DNA of 64,000 nucleotides from Amantichitinum ursilacus (GCF_001294205.1 NZ_LAQT01000002.1:1-64000); one strand, 5' to 3'. Positions 45,164 through 55,169 are shown, counted from the first letter of the stretch. Notes: a model not told the origin generated them from the letters alone. A program made the numbers and translations.

Positions 45164-48100
45164 TCACCACAGATTGCGTGACCCGAACATCCCTTGCAGG
45201 CTTTGGTAGCCGTCGCCGCCGTTCTGGAAGCCGACGTTAAACCACCAGCTCCAGTCCGGGTTTTGTTGGCGTTCAAGACCAAACTTGATCTCGTAGCGGT
45301 TGGATGGCACGCCGTTGTCGATGCGGGCGCCGTCCATGCTGATCGCACCCACTTTAGACGCGTGCAGCCAGTTGGCTTCCACAAACGGTTGGGTTTGCGT
45401 TTTGCTGTTGTCGTGCATGTTGCCGTACACGCGCACGCCCAGCCGCGATTGCAGACCGGTCAGATCGCTGCTATCAACCACGGTGCCGTTTTGTTCCACA
45501 TGCGTCGATTGGCTAAACGCGGTGTAGATTAACTGGGCTTGTGGCTTGAGGAAGAACGAACCGCTTTCGCCATAGACCAGGGGCACGTCATAACCGGCTT
45601 CCACCGACGCGGTCCAGTTATGGCTGCGGTATTTTTCTTCCGGTAGGGCGTTGCCTTGTACCGAGTTGTCAAACCACGCGTATTGCAGCCAGCTATCCAC
45701 GTACGGCCCAGTGCGGCGTGCGTTGCCTTGGCCATTGCCCAGCCACGTGGCATACACGCCCACGCTGTAACCGCTGGTTTCCGACTCGGCCTTGGCGTCG
45801 ACCTTATAAGCCTTGCTGCTGCTCCTGGCCTTGGCGTAACCGGTCATGACACCGGCCACCAGGCGCTGCCCGTCGCGCTGGCCATCAAACAGGTCAACCC
45901 CCAATTGCACCAGCGAAGTGTCAGTGTCGGTGCTGATGCGATTGTGGGCGGCGTGGCTATCAAACTCGCCCCCCGCAATGCGCGCCCAGCCTGAGGATTG
46001 CGACGCGAACGGGCTGCCCGTTTCGTTAAAGCGGGTCTGGCCGGCGCGATCATGCAGCGTGGTGTTGAACAGCGTGCTGGCAAAGTACTGGTTGGCCAGA
46101 TAGCCGCCCACTTCCGGGCGCACTTTTTCGGGGGCGGGTGGGACGGGTGGAGCGGGTGGTGCAGGCGGCACCGGATCGATATCCGGGTTCGGGCCGGTGT
46201 ATTGCGAACGCAGATACCAGTTGCCATCGTTCTGCGTCGGCGTGCCCTGGTACAGATCGTATTCATACGCCCCAGCCACCGCGCGCCCGGCCAACTTGAA
46301 CTGGCCTGCGCTATCGCCCTTCACCGCAATCACTTCGATGCCATTGACGGTTTGCGCGCCCGCGCCCTTGGCGTTGAGCACTTCCACGTTGGTGTTGCCG
46401 CTGCTGTTGCCGGTGATGATCAGCTTGTCGGTGGCCGAATCATCGCCGCCCAGCACGGTGTTCACCCGCAGCAGGCCGCCATTGCCGACGTAATCGCCGT
46501 TAACGGTTAGCGTGTTGCCCACTTGCTGGCCGGTCAGATCGATAACGCCGTTGTTGGTCAGCTTGCCCACGCTGAGGTTGCCCGCCGCGTTGCCGCCGTT
46601 GTGGGCCGCCAGCAATGCGCCATTCAGCGCCGCGATGGTGCCATCGTTGATGACCGCGCCCGCGATGACGCCATGGCCGCTCAGCGTCGCGCCACTGGCA
46701 ACCTGCACGGTGCCGGTGCTGTCCAGACGGCCATTGGCATGGCTGGCGTCGCCCACGATCAGTACGCCGCTGTTGAGTTGCGTATCGCCGCTGTAGCTCA
46801 GGCCTTCGTTGACGATCAGCGCGCCCCCGCCAGTCTTGACCAGCGTGCCGCTGCCCGCGATGGCATTGCTTAGCGTCCAGTCCGCGCTGGTGTTCAGTTC
46901 CAGCTTGCCGTCGTTGCTGATGTGGCTGCTGCCCAGATTTTGCGCTGCTGCCGCGGTCATCTGCGCGTTCGGGTCAATCTTGATCTCGCCGCTAAAGCCG
47001 CTGTTGTCGGCGGTCAGATTGATGGCGGTGGTGGCTTCGCCGTGGATGACGCCCGCACCGCTGATGCGGTTGGCCAGATCACCTTGCGCCGCCGCACCAT
47101 TGGCGGCAATCAGGCTGAGCGTGTCGGTGGCGCCGCTGAGCACGATGTCGCCGCTGCCCAGACCTTGCACATGTGCCATGCGCACTTCGGAACCATCGGC
47201 CAGCGTGGTCGTCGCGGTCAGGCCGCTGTTGGCGTCGGTAATGGTGACGACGCTCGGGTCGATATACAGATTGCCCGCACCGGTGAGCGTGCCTGCAATC
47301 AGGCCGCCATTGTTGCCGCCTGCCAGCCGCAGCGTATCGATGATCGACAGCGTGCCGCCGTTCAGATCCAGCACCGAACCCGCGACGCTGTTCAGCGCGC
47401 CCACTTGCTGCGTATTACCCGCCAGATCCACCTTGCTGCCGCTTTGCGACAAGGTCAGCGCCTGGGTGTTGCCCAGTGCGTTGTTGCTGCCGACCACCAG
47501 GTTGCCTTGGGTCAGCACCGTGTTGCCGGTGTAGTCGCTTTGCGCATTGGCCAGCACCACATCGCCGGTGGCATTCACGTGCAGATCGCCACTGCCGGTG
47601 ATGCGCGCGCCCAGTTTGTTGTCTTGCGCATTGGCGTTATCCAGCACCAGCGCCTGGCCGCTTTGCAGATCAATCTGCGCCAGGTTGTAGCCCAGCGTAA
47701 TGCCCGCATCCGCACCGTCACGCACGCTGGCGGTGTAGTTGTAGGTGCCGACGGCCACTTTCTGGCCGTCATTGAGTAGATCAACCTGCTGGCCTGCCAA
47801 TGTCGAACCATCACGGCGGGTCAGCGCCAGTTGCGCGCCGGCGCCGGTCACCGCGCCGGTGGCTTTAACCACTTGTTGTTCGACCTGGTCGTCCTGATCA
47901 AACAACGATTTGTTGGTGGCCGCCGCTTGCGGGGCATATGACGTCGGCACATCAATCGCCAGCGTGCCGCCTGCGCTGGCTTGCAGATTGCCCACCGTCA
48001 GCACGCCAACCGGCACAAAGTCTTTGCTGGCGGTTTGCAGCGTGCCGCCGTTCAGGGTCAGATTGCCGATGCTGCGGTTGGTATCAAAGCTGGCGTTGCT

Positions 48101-50722
48101 GTCTGCATCCAGTTGCAGAGTGGCCTTGCTGAGCGCCGCCGCTGCATTGGTGCCCAGTGCCACGGTGCCGCGTGCGACGGCCAGCGTGCCGGCAAACTGA
48201 TCGCCGACGTTGCTGCCCAGCACCAATGCATCGGTCTTGTTGGCCAGTTGCGTGGTCAGCGTGCCGTTGCCGCTTAGCGCATGGTTAAACGTCAGTGCGC
48301 CGGCGGTTGGCGCGATCGTCAACGCGCTGTTGGCGCCATCCAGTTGAATGGCGGCGCTGCCCAGATTGCTGTCGCTGCTGGCGCTGGCGCTGCCCAATAC
48401 ATGCAGCGTGCCGGTCAGATTGCTGTTGTTGCCGGCCAGTTGCAGTGCGTTACCGCTGACCTGCACGGTGCCCGTGCCTGACAACACGTTGTTATACGTT
48501 GCGTTGCCAAAGCCCAGATCCAGCGTAGCGCCGCGTTCGATATTGACGTTGCCTGCTGCGGGGGATGCAGCCAGCACGCGCAAAGTGCCGCTGTCCACTT
48601 GCGTTGCGCCGCTATAGCTGTTGGCGCCTCCCAGTTCCAGCACGCCGGTGCCGGACTTGATCAGCCCGCCGCTGCCCGACATCGCGCCATCAAAACGCGT
48701 ATCCCACGCGCTGACCACTTTCAGCGTGGCGCTGCCCAGTTCAACCTTGCCCGCGCCGCTGAGGTTGGCGGCGGTCTGATCGAAATTGTTCAGCATCAAA
48801 GTGCCGCCGCTGGCGATGTCCAGCCCGTTGCTGCTGCTAAACGCCTGAGCAATGGCGGTTTTCAGCACCCCGCCTTCGATGCGCGTTGCGCCGCTGTAGC
48901 GGTTGGCTGCGCTTAGCGTCAGCGTGCCTGCGCCGGCTTTGGTCAGGCTGTGGCCGTCCCATGTGCTGCCGTTGGCGGCCTGGTTGTCGAGCGCGACGTC
49001 CACATTGAATGCATCGCTGGCATTGGCCAGGGTAAAGCGGCCATTGGCTTGCGCATCGCCCGCCAGCCATGCCAGGCCGTAGCTCAGGTTGTAATCTTTT
49101 TGATCGGCCGATTTGCCCAGTCGCGCGTTCAGATAATCGGGGCCATCCGCCATGGTGACGCTGGCATTGGCAAAGTCGCCGCTGATGCCGCTGGTGGTGT
49201 GGATCAGTGTGGTGTTCAGTGCGGACAAAGCGGTGGCGCTGGTGGGTTGCACTTTGGCGCTTTGGCTCAGCGTAACGCTGCCGCCCAGCCTGGCGCTGGC
49301 GGCGGTGATCACGGGCGTACCCGCGACTTTGTCGATGCTCATGGCCAGCGCGCTGTCGGCGTCCTGGCTAAACGCGCCGCCTACTTTGAGGGTGGAGCCC
49401 AGCGCCAGCGTGGTCTTGCCCTTGGCGTGCGTGGTATAGGCGGCTTGGGTGGTAAAGTCGCCTGCCTGGGTCAGATTGGCCTCGCCATCGACCACAGCAT
49501 TGCGCACCTGGCTGCCTTTGCCACTGAGCGTCCACGCACTTTTGACTTCCAGATCGGCCTGGCCGCCAAAGCTGCCTGCGTACTGGCCCGCCGCCAGTGG
49601 GTCATCGCCCAGCTGCACCACGTTGCCGCTGCCGGTGGCGCTGATATTGCCGGTAATGTTGCTGCCGCCCACCAGCGTGGCGCGATTGTTTTTGCCCGCC
49701 ATGCTGATGGCGTCGCCGGCTGAACCGGTCAGCTTGCCCGAGTTGATCAGCTGGCTACCGTCACCTTCCAGCATGACGCCAGTCGCGCCGCTGATTTCGC
49801 CGCTGTTGCGCAGCGTGGCCGTGCTGGTGCCATCGACCCTTACGCCAGCGGCTTGTACCGCGCTGATGCTGCCCGCGTTGTTCAGCGCCAGATCGCCCCC
49901 ATTGATGACTTCGATGGCGTCACCGGAGCCGGTGGCCTTGATCACGCCGCTCTGGCGGTTGGTGACCGTGGAAACCGTGTTGGCGCGCACCGATAACGCA
50001 TTGGCATTGGTGCCAACCAGCGTGCCCGCATTGTCAAGCATAAACGCGCCCTCACTGGCGCTGGCGTTGACGCTGACAGCATAAAAGCCGCTGGTGCTGG
50101 CGCCTGCTGCCTGGGTGAATGTGCCGCCCCGGTTGAAATGCACCCCCGACTGGTTGCTGCCGACAATGGCGCCCTCGTTGACGATGGCGGTGTCTGCGCT
50201 ATCGGAATGAATACCATCCGACCCGCCAATGATGCTTGCGCCGGCCTGGTTGTGAACCATGCCGCCATTCAGCAAGACGACCCCGCCGCCGGCACCGGCA
50301 GCGCCAAAGCCTTTGCCTTCAATCGTGCCCGCATTGTCCAGGCGAGAGCCGCCCGCGCTTTTACCGCTGAGCGAAACGCCGATCGTGCTGCCGGTAATCT
50401 TGCCCGCGTTGGTAATCGTCCAGTCCCTGGATTTGTCCCCGCTCAGACCAGCGCCCGAGGCGCTGATGACCGTGTCGGCGGCAGCCGCAAAACTGGTGCT
50501 GCTGGCATCGAGATCAGTCAGTTTGACCGTGGTGGTGGCGCTGGGGATGGGCGTGGCGGCCTGTGCGGCGCCGGCCAGCATCATGCTGCTGGCCAGCGCC
50601 GCGCTACCCAGCACCGCGCACAACGGTTGCGCCGTGGTCGGGCCGCAGCCGCGCGCGAGTTCAGACGCAACTTGCCAGGCGTTATGGGCCTGGCTCCATA
50701 CACATTTGTGAATCCGGTTCAT
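45164..50722 (-). CDS. Autotransporter AT3 with ESPR signal peptide and PATR passenger
   Basis: About 1852 residues from the ATG at 50722, preceded by GAGGAAAG; an upstream in-frame ATG at 50794 is unlikely. The N-terminus MNRIHKCVWSQAHNAWQVAS is an ESPR-type extended signal peptide. The passenger starts with NSG-type repeats (about 60-450) and then has autotransporter-associated beta-strand repeats (PATR), for example GAGTLTLSAANRYSGATRIEGGVL. A Pro-rich segment (DIDPVPPAPPAPPVPPAPEKV) links it to a pertactin-like junction and barrel (about 1540-1852) ending in GSRNLW. It is not closely related to AT1 or AT2. Role: large surface adhesin or matrix protein; no catalytic motif seen. Confidence 0.92.
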   Translation of the reverse strand: MNRIHKCVWSQAHNAWQVASELARGCGPTTAQPLCAVLGSAALASSMMLAGAAQAATPIPSATTTVKLTDLDASSTSFAAAADTVISASGAGLSGDKSRDWTITNAGKITGSTIGVSLSGKSAGGSRLDNAGTIEGKGFGAAGAGGGVVLLNGGMVHNQAGASIIGGSDGIHSDSADTAIVNEGAIVGSNQSGVHFNRGGTFTQAAGASTSGFYAVSVNASASEGAFMLDNAGTLVGTNANALSVRANTVSTVTNRQSGVIKATGSGDAIEVINGGDLALNNAGSISAVQAAGVRVDGTSTATLRNSGEISGATGVMLEGDGSQLINSGKLTGSAGDAISMAGKNNRATLVGGSNITGNISATGSGNVVQLGDDPLAAGQYAGSFGGQADLEVKSAWTLSGKGSQVRNAVVDGEANLTQAGDFTTQAAYTTHAKGKTTLALGSTLKVGGAFSQDADSALAMSIDKVAGTPVITAASARLGGSVTLSQSAKVQPTSATALSALNTTLIHTTSGISGDFANASVTMADGPDYLNARLGKSADQKDYNLSYGLAWLAGDAQANGRFTLANASDAFNVDVALDNQAANGSTWDGHSLTKAGAGTLTLSAANRYSGATRIEGGVLKTAIAQAFSSSNGLDIASGGTLMLNNFDQTAANLSGAGKVELGSATLKVVSAWDTRFDGAMSGSGGLIKSGTGVLELGGANSYSGATQVDSGTLRVLAASPAAGNVNIERGATLDLGFGNATYNNVLSGTGTVQVSGNALQLAGNNSNLTGTLHVLGSASASSDSNLGSAAIQLDGANSALTIAPTAGALTFNHALSGNGTLTTQLANKTDALVLGSNVGDQFAGTLAVARGTVALGTNAAAALSKATLQLDADSNASFDTNRSIGNLTLNGGTLQTASKDFVPVGVLTVGNLQASAGGTLAIDVPTSYAPQAAATNKSLFDQDDQVEQQVVKATGAVTGAGAQLALTRRDGSTLAGQQVDLLNDGQKVAVGTYNYTASVRDGADAGITLGYNLAQIDLQSGQALVLDNANAQDNKLGARITGSGDLHVNATGDVVLANAQSDYTGNTVLTQGNLVVGSNNALGNTQALTLSQSGSKVDLAGNTQQVGALNSVAGSVLDLNGGTLSIIDTLRLAGGNNGGLIAGTLTGAGNLYIDPSVVTITDANSGLTATTTLADGSEVRMAHVQGLGSGDIVLSGATDTLSLIAANGAAAQGDLANRISGAGVIHGEATTAINLTADNSGFSGEIKIDPNAQMTAAAAQNLGSSHISNDGKLELNTSADWTLSNAIAGSGTLVKTGGGALIVNEGLSYSGDTQLNSGVLIVGDASHANGRLDSTGTVQVASGATLSGHGVIAGAVINDGTIAALNGALLAAHNGGNAAGNLSVGKLTNNGVIDLTGQQVGNTLTVNGDYVGNGGLLRVNTVLGGDDSATDKLIITGNSSGNTNVEVLNAKGAGAQTVNGIEVIAVKGDSAGQFKLAGRAVAGAYEYDLYQGTPTQNDGNWYLRSQYTGPNPDIDPVPPAPPAPPVPPAPEKVRPEVGGYLANQYFASTLFNTTLHDRAGQTRFNETGSPFASQSSGWARIAGGEFDSHAAHNRISTDTDTSLVQLGVDLFDGQRDGQRLVAGVMTGYAKARSSSKAYKVDAKAESETSGYSVGVYATWLGNGQGNARRTGPYVDSWLQYAWFDNSVQGNALPEEKYRSHNWTASVEAGYDVPLVYGESGSFFLKPQAQLIYTAFSQSTHVEQNGTVVDSSDLTGLQSRLGVRVYGNMHDNSKTQTQPFVEANWLHASKVGAISMDGARIDNGVPSNRYEIKFGLERQQNPDWSWWFNVGFQNGGDGYQSLQGMFGSRNLW

Positions 50723-51088
50723 TTGATGGCTTTCCTCTGGTGAAGCTAGTCGGGGCCACAAAACCGGAAATCGTTGGCAGGGATGCCATGACATGTCGGC
50801 GCAGTGCTACCCCGTGGGGTCACTGATGGGAGGGCATGACAAAGCGGGTGGAACATCCAGACCGGGCTGCCGCATCCGGTGACCGCCGTCAGCGTGGGGC
50901 GGATTTTGGTGGATGGCCCTGAAGCAGGGCCGTAGGAGGCTTCTGAGCTTGCGGGAATATCGCTGGCTATGAGCTCACACCAGGGGGAGGAGGCCGCGCC
51001 ACTGTGAAGCAGGCAACAAAAAAGGCTGCCCGATTGGTGGCAGCCCTTGCTCGTGCGGGGGAATTCGGCGTCAGCGCGCCGGGCCGGT
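50723..51088 (-). promoter_or_regulatory. Promoter and long leader region of AT3
   Basis: This 366-bp interval between the cupin gene and AT3 contains the palindrome ACCCCGTGGGGT (50809-50820), a strong hairpin GGCCCTG/CAGGGCC (50915-50931, read on the minus strand), and the cupin terminator at its upstream end. It is the likely AT3 promoter region and a structured 5' leader. It does not match a riboswitch I know. Confidence 0.4.
51014..51047 (-). terminator. Terminator of the cupin gene
   Basis: GGCTGCC (51024-51030) pairs with GGCAGCC (51039-51045), and on the minus strand the hairpin is followed by TTTTTTGTTG. It sits about 42 bp past the cupin stop. Confidence 0.75.
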
Positions 51089-51532
51089 TCAGCCGTGCGT
51101 ATGGCCCTGATTGCACGCCGCGCCATCGCCGGTCGGGCCGACGTTATATTCCGCGTCGGTCACCTTCTCCAGCCACACCACATTCACACCATCGAGCGCT
51201 TCGGTAATCGCCAGATGGGTCATCGCCGTAGTGGCTGATGCACCGTGCCAGTGTTTGTGGCCGGGCGGGCACCAGATCACGTCGCCAGCGCGGATTTCCA
51301 CGATGGGTTCGCCTTCGCATTGCGTCCAGCCACAACCGGCGGTCACCAGCAAAGTCTGGCCCAACGGATGGGTGTGCCAGGCCGAGCGCGCGCCCGGCTC
51401 AAACGTAACCGCTGCAACCGAAGTGCGGGCCGGGGCGGGCGGGTTGTTGAGCGGATCGATGCGCACCGTGCCGGTAAACCAGGCTTCCGGGCCTTTGATG
51501 GAGGCTTGCGAGCCTACGCGTTTGAGTTCCAT
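51089..51532 (-). CDS. Cupin-domain protein
   Basis: About 147 residues from the ATG at 51532 with AAGGA about 10 bases upstream. A single cupin barrel shows the metal-binding motif in [17 protein letters not shown] (His pair plus later residues) and [12 protein letters not shown]. Close relatives are annotated as cupin 2 or mandelonitrile-lyase-like proteins, or dioxygenase-related small enzymes. Its substrate is not known. It is divergent from a LysR regulator at 51682, the usual arrangement for a LysR-controlled metabolic gene. Confidence 0.85.
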   Translation of the reverse strand: MELKRVGSQASIKGPEAWFTGTVRIDPLNNPPAPARTSVAAVTFEPGARSAWHTHPLGQTLLVTAGCGWTQCEGEPIVEIRAGDVIWCPPGHKHWHGASATTAMTHLAITEALDGVNVVWLEKVTDAEYNVGPTGDGAACNQGHTHG

Positions 51533-51681
51533 GGAGCGATTTTCCTTGCAGAGCGTCATAGGGGACGGCGGCATGGATCAATCGATCCTGCTGTCGTCAG
51601 CTTGTGGCTACTGTATCGTCGTGCCGCGCGCGCGATAAGATGGCGAAATCGGGATGCACTTATGCCATGGAGCATGAATCT

Positions 51682-52572
51682 ATGATTCGCGAGAACCTCA
51701 ACGATTTGCTGGCGTTTATGACGGTGGCGCGCGAACGCAATTTCACCCGCGCAGCGGCTCAACTGGGCATGTCGCAATCGGCGCTCAGCCGCACGGTTAA
51801 AGCACTGGAAGCGCGGATGGGCCTGGCGTTGCTCACACGGACTACCCGCAGCGTGGCGCTCACCGAGGCGGGGCGGCGTCTGCTGTCCGCCATCGCGCCG
51901 CGCTTTGAAGAAATTGATCTTGAACTTGAATCGCTCAGTGAATTACGCGATCAGCCCGGCGGCACAGTACGCATCACCGCCACCGATTACGCCGCCAATG
52001 CGTATGTCTGGCCGCGATTGCGCCCCCTGCTGCGGCAATTTCCCGATCTACGCGTAGAGCTGATCAATGATTACGGCCTGACCAATATCGTTGAGCAGCG
52101 CTACGACATCGGCGTGCGGCTGGGGGATCAGGTGGAAAAAGACATGATCGCTGCCCGCATCGGCCCCGACCTGACCATGGCCATTGTCGGTGCGCCGTCC
52201 TATCTGGCCACGCATGCTGCACCGACCACGCCGCAAGAATTGATGCAGCACAATTGCATCAATCTGCGCCTCCCCACGCACGAGTCATTAATGCCGTGGG
52301 AATTAAGCAAAGACGGGCGCGATGTGCTGGTGCGGGTGGATGGGCAACTGGTGCTCAATACCACGTATCAGATGCTGGATGCTGCCCTGGAAGGGATGGG
52401 GCTGGCGTGGCTGCCGCAAGAACTGGTGCAAGCCGAGGTGGCGGCGGGGCGGCTGGCGTGGGTGCTGCCGGGCTGGTTTCCCACCTATACGGGCCACCAT
52501 CTGTATTACACCAGTCGCCGCCAGGCCTCACGCGCAGTCACGCTGGTGATCGAGGCGCTCAAGCGGTACTGA
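51682..52572 (+). CDS. LysR-family transcriptional regulator (cupin side)
   Basis: About 296 residues from the ATG at 51682, with GGAG 9 bases upstream; an in-frame ATG at 51667 is an alternative. The winged helix-turn-helix opens with LNDLLAFMTVARERNFTRAAAQLGMSQSALSRTVKALEARMG. An effector-binding domain of the periplasmic-binding-protein fold follows (about 95-290) with VRLGDQVEKDMIAARIGPD. It probably controls the divergent cupin gene in response to a small molecule; the inverted repeat GGATC-N4-GATCC at 51575-51588 is one possible site. Confidence 0.93.
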   Translation: MIRENLNDLLAFMTVARERNFTRAAAQLGMSQSALSRTVKALEARMGLALLTRTTRSVALTEAGRRLLSAIAPRFEEIDLELESLSELRDQPGGTVRITATDYAANAYVWPRLRPLLRQFPDLRVELINDYGLTNIVEQRYDIGVRLGDQVEKDMIAARIGPDLTMAIVGAPSYLATHAAPTTPQELMQHNCINLRLPTHESLMPWELSKDGRDVLVRVDGQLVLNTTYQMLDAALEGMGLAWLPQELVQAEVAAGRLAWVLPGWFPTYTGHHLYYTSRRQASRAVTLVIEALKRY

Positions 52573-52603
52573 ACCGCCGCCGCGCAAGCGCCCCGCATCG
52601 CCA

Positions 52604-53251
52604 TTAATCGATTTCAGTGACAAACGCTTCGCGGGCGCGGCGCACTTTGGGCAGGTTAACCAGCCAGTCGCCTTCGGCATCGCGATAGCCCAGCGGCAGC
52701 AGCGCCACGCTGCGCAGCCCGCGTTGTTGCAGGCCCAGGATTTCATCCAGCGCGGTGGGGTCGAAGCCTTCCATTGGCGTGCTGTCGACTTCTTCATACG
52801 CCGCCGCCACCAGTGCCACCGACATGCCGATATACGCCTGGCGCGCGGCATGCTGGAAATTGACCTCGGCATCGCGTTGCGGATAGCTGGTCAGCAGTTT
52901 CTGCCGGTAGGCTTCCCAACCTTCATTGGTAAAACCGCGCACTTCGTTCACCAGATCAAACATATGGTTGATGCGTTCTGCGGTGTAGTTGTCCCAGGCG
53001 GCAAACACCAGCAGCTTGGTGCAATCGGTAATCTGGCTTTGATTCCATGCAATGGCCTGGATCTTCTGGCGGACTTCTTTGTTGCTGATCGCAAAAATCT
53101 CGAACGGTTGCAAGCCGCTGGAGGTCGGCGCCAGGCGCGCGGCTTCGATGATGCGCTCGATCTTGTCGGCCGGCACAACGCGCGACGGGTCCATTTTTTT
53201 TGCGGCATAGCGCCAGTCAAGACGGCCTTTAAGGCTGGAGGAATCGGACAT
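52604..53251 (-). CDS. Nitroreductase-family NAD(P)H-dependent oxidoreductase
   Basis: A 215-residue flavoprotein of the NfsB/NfnB class. Recognisable parts are WRYAAKKMDP, ARLAPTSSGLQPFEIFAI (FMN-phosphate binding), the central DNYTAERINHMFDLV and GLRSVALLPLGYRDAEGDWL near the end. It would transfer hydride from NAD(P)H through FMN to quinones or nitro compounds. It is convergent with the LysR gene (31-bp gap) and divergent from the GH16-like gene. The physiological substrate is unknown. Confidence 0.9.
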   Translation of the reverse strand: MSDSSSLKGRLDWRYAAKKMDPSRVVPADKIERIIEAARLAPTSSGLQPFEIFAISNKEVRQKIQAIAWNQSQITDCTKLLVFAAWDNYTAERINHMFDLVNEVRGFTNEGWEAYRQKLLTSYPQRDAEVNFQHAARQAYIGMSVALVAAAYEEVDSTPMEGFDPTALDEILGLQQRGLRSVALLPLGYRDAEGDWLVNLPKVRRAREAFVTEID

Positions 53252-53430
53252 GAATGTATTTCCTGGTAGGGTGGAATCGGGCTGATCGGCGCGGTCGCGT
53301 GTTTTATTGCCACCGCCGGGCTGCCGGGGGCAGGCCGTGCGGCGGGCGCACAGACCTCAATATTGCGGAGCACTGGCCAATTTCAATGGCTTGATGCATG
53401 GTGGCGGTTTTCATTCGTGCGGAATCGATC

Positions 53431-54156
53431 ATGACCCAAGCCGCTGTATGGCTAGCCGGTGCCGGGCTGGCGCTGGCGTGCGCCACAGGCGTGGCCCAGG
53501 CACGCGATATCGAATTCTCCGGCTACACGTGGACGGTGCGCACGGGCAGCGGCGGCCCCGGACCCAATCTGTGGGATGAGCGCAATGTGTGGGTAGACCA
53601 TGACGGTCTGCATTTGCGCATTGTGTATGCCGACGGCGCGTGGCGTTGCGCCGAGGTCACCTCAAAGCAGGCGCTGGGCTTTGGCCATTACCAGGTGGAA
53701 CTGGGCGGCCGCCCCGATCTGTTTGATCGCAATATCATCCTCGGCTTTTTTAATTATGCCGGCCCCGATGGCACCAACGAGATCGACATCGAGTTCTCAC
53801 AATGGGGCAAAGCTGATAACGCCAACCGGCTTAACTGGACCGTTTACCCCGCGCGCGGCGGCGCCAAAGCGGCGCACATCGGGCTGCCGCTGTTGCTGGA
53901 AAGCAATGCCAGCACGCACCAGTGGACGTGGACGCCCAAAGCGGTCGAATACGCCAGTTTTCAGGGCTGGCAATCGATCAACACCGCGCAAGCACCCATC
54001 GGCCGCTGGCACTACGCGCCGGGCAATCTGACCGGCGTGCCGCAGACACCGATGCCGGTGAAGCTCAACCTGTGGCTGGACCACGGCGACGCGCCCACCG
54101 ACCACCAGCCGGTGGAGGTGGTGCTGCGCTCGTTTTCGTTTGAGCCATTGCAATAA
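53431..54156 (+). CDS. Secreted GH16-like glycosyl hydrolase
   Basis: About 241 residues from the ATG at 53431. Signal peptide about 1-25 (ending in GVAQA). The mature enzyme is a beta-jellyroll with FGHYQVELGGRPD and the GH16-like catalytic motif NEIDIEFSQW (E-I-D-I-E), plus a final strand VEVVLRSFSFEPL. GH16 enzymes cleave beta-1,3/1,4-glucans, laminarin or marine galactans; the exact target cannot be read from sequence. The protein is short, with no binding module. It could help the chitinase in polymer degradation or act on the cell's own matrix. Confidence 0.8.
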   Translation: MTQAAVWLAGAGLALACATGVAQARDIEFSGYTWTVRTGSGGPGPNLWDERNVWVDHDGLHLRIVYADGAWRCAEVTSKQALGFGHYQVELGGRPDLFDRNIILGFFNYAGPDGTNEIDIEFSQWGKADNANRLNWTVYPARGGAKAAHIGLPLLLESNASTHQWTWTPKAVEYASFQGWQSINTAQAPIGRWHYAPGNLTGVPQTPMPVKLNLWLDHGDAPTDHQPVEVVLRSFSFEPLQ

Positions 54157-54220
54157 CGAGCCACGTATTCGCGCACGGCTGAGCATGGGCCGCATGCCCA
54201 GCCGGCGTCGTCATCAGCCT

Positions 54221-55057
54221 TTACGCGCTGGCGTCGGCATCCGCCGAATACGCCACATCACGCAATGCCTGCAGGGCGGCCAGCCTTTTGGCCAGTTCAC
54301 GCGTGATGTTGTCATAGGCGGAGGAGCCCAGTGGCAAGCGCAGCGCGGGTTTGGCGGCATCGGTGGCGGCGATGATGGCGGCTACGGTGCGCTGCGCATC
54401 GCCCTTGATGGGAAACTGACGCGCCGAAATCATATTGGCGACCACGTCGGCGGGCGTGCCCGCATACGCCGCAATCGGCTCCGCCTGGTCCAGGTTGTTG
54501 CCAAAGCGCGTAGCGGTCGGGCCCGGTTCGGCAATCACAAAGTCGATGCCAAACGCCGCCACTTCTTGCGCCACCGCTTCGATAAAGCCTTCGATGCCCC
54601 ACTTGGTGGCGTGGTACAGACTGAACGCGGGATAAGCAATCTGCCCGCCCTCGGACGAAATCTGCACAATGCGGCCGCCGCCTTGCTGGCGCAGATGCGG
54701 CAACACCGCGCGGATTAACTGGATGGAACCGGTGAGGTTGGTGGCGATCTGGCGTTCGATCTGCGCATCGCTCAACGCTTCGCCCGCGCCCAGCAAACCA
54801 TAGGCGGCATTGCTGACCACCACATCGATACGGACCGCTTGCGCAAATGCGCTGGCCACCGTGTGGCGTATGGCGCGAGTGTCGGTCAGGTCCAGCGCCA
54901 ATACGTGCAGGCGCTCGGCATATTGCGCAGCCAGGTCGTTCAGCGCGTCGACATTGCGCACCGTGGCCAGTACCGTATCGCCACGTTGCAATAGTTGTTC
55001 GGTCAGCTCGCGGCCCAGGCCGCTGGAGGTGCCGGTAATCAGCCAGGTTTTGCTCAT
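54221..55057 (-). CDS. Short-chain dehydrogenase/reductase (SDR)
   Basis: About 278 residues from the ATG at 55057; the upstream frame is not coding. Classical SDR features: TGTSSGLGRELTEQLLQRG for NAD(P) binding, NAAYGLLGAGEA (the NNAG-like motif), catalytic Ser in VQISSEGGQ and YxxxK in FSLYHATKWG. The LysR gene at 55170 is divergent from it, with a 6-bp inverted repeat in the 112-bp gap, so it is probably controlled by that regulator. The substrate is unknown. Confidence 0.92.
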   Translation of the reverse strand: MSKTWLITGTSSGLGRELTEQLLQRGDTVLATVRNVDALNDLAAQYAERLHVLALDLTDTRAIRHTVASAFAQAVRIDVVVSNAAYGLLGAGEALSDAQIERQIATNLTGSIQLIRAVLPHLRQQGGGRIVQISSEGGQIAYPAFSLYHATKWGIEGFIEAVAQEVAAFGIDFVIAEPGPTATRFGNNLDQAEPIAAYAGTPADVVANMISARQFPIKGDAQRTVAAIIAATDAAKPALRLPLGSSAYDNITRELAKRLAALQALRDVAYSADADASA

Positions 55058-55121
55058 GAGATAGCTCCGGTCAGTGATCAGAAAAAGGTTTCCGCAGACC
55101 ATGCTAGGCCCGTAGCATAGT

Positions 55122-55145
55122 TGCGATAAGCCCCTATAAATCGCA
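55122..55145. promoter_or_regulatory. Candidate LysR operator, SDR/LysR divergent region
   Basis: TGCGAT-N12-ATCGCA is a perfect inverted repeat centred between the SDR start (55057) and the LysR start (55170). Dyads of this size and place commonly bind the adjacent LysR-type regulator. Confidence 0.45.
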
Positions 55146-55169
55146 TGTTTCGGTGAAATAAAACCACCA

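Noticed and set aside
50723-51088. Possible riboswitch (c-di-GMP or cobalamin type) before AT3
   Set aside because: Two stems are present, but the conserved aptamer bases of these classes are not seen, so it is listed only as a structured leader.
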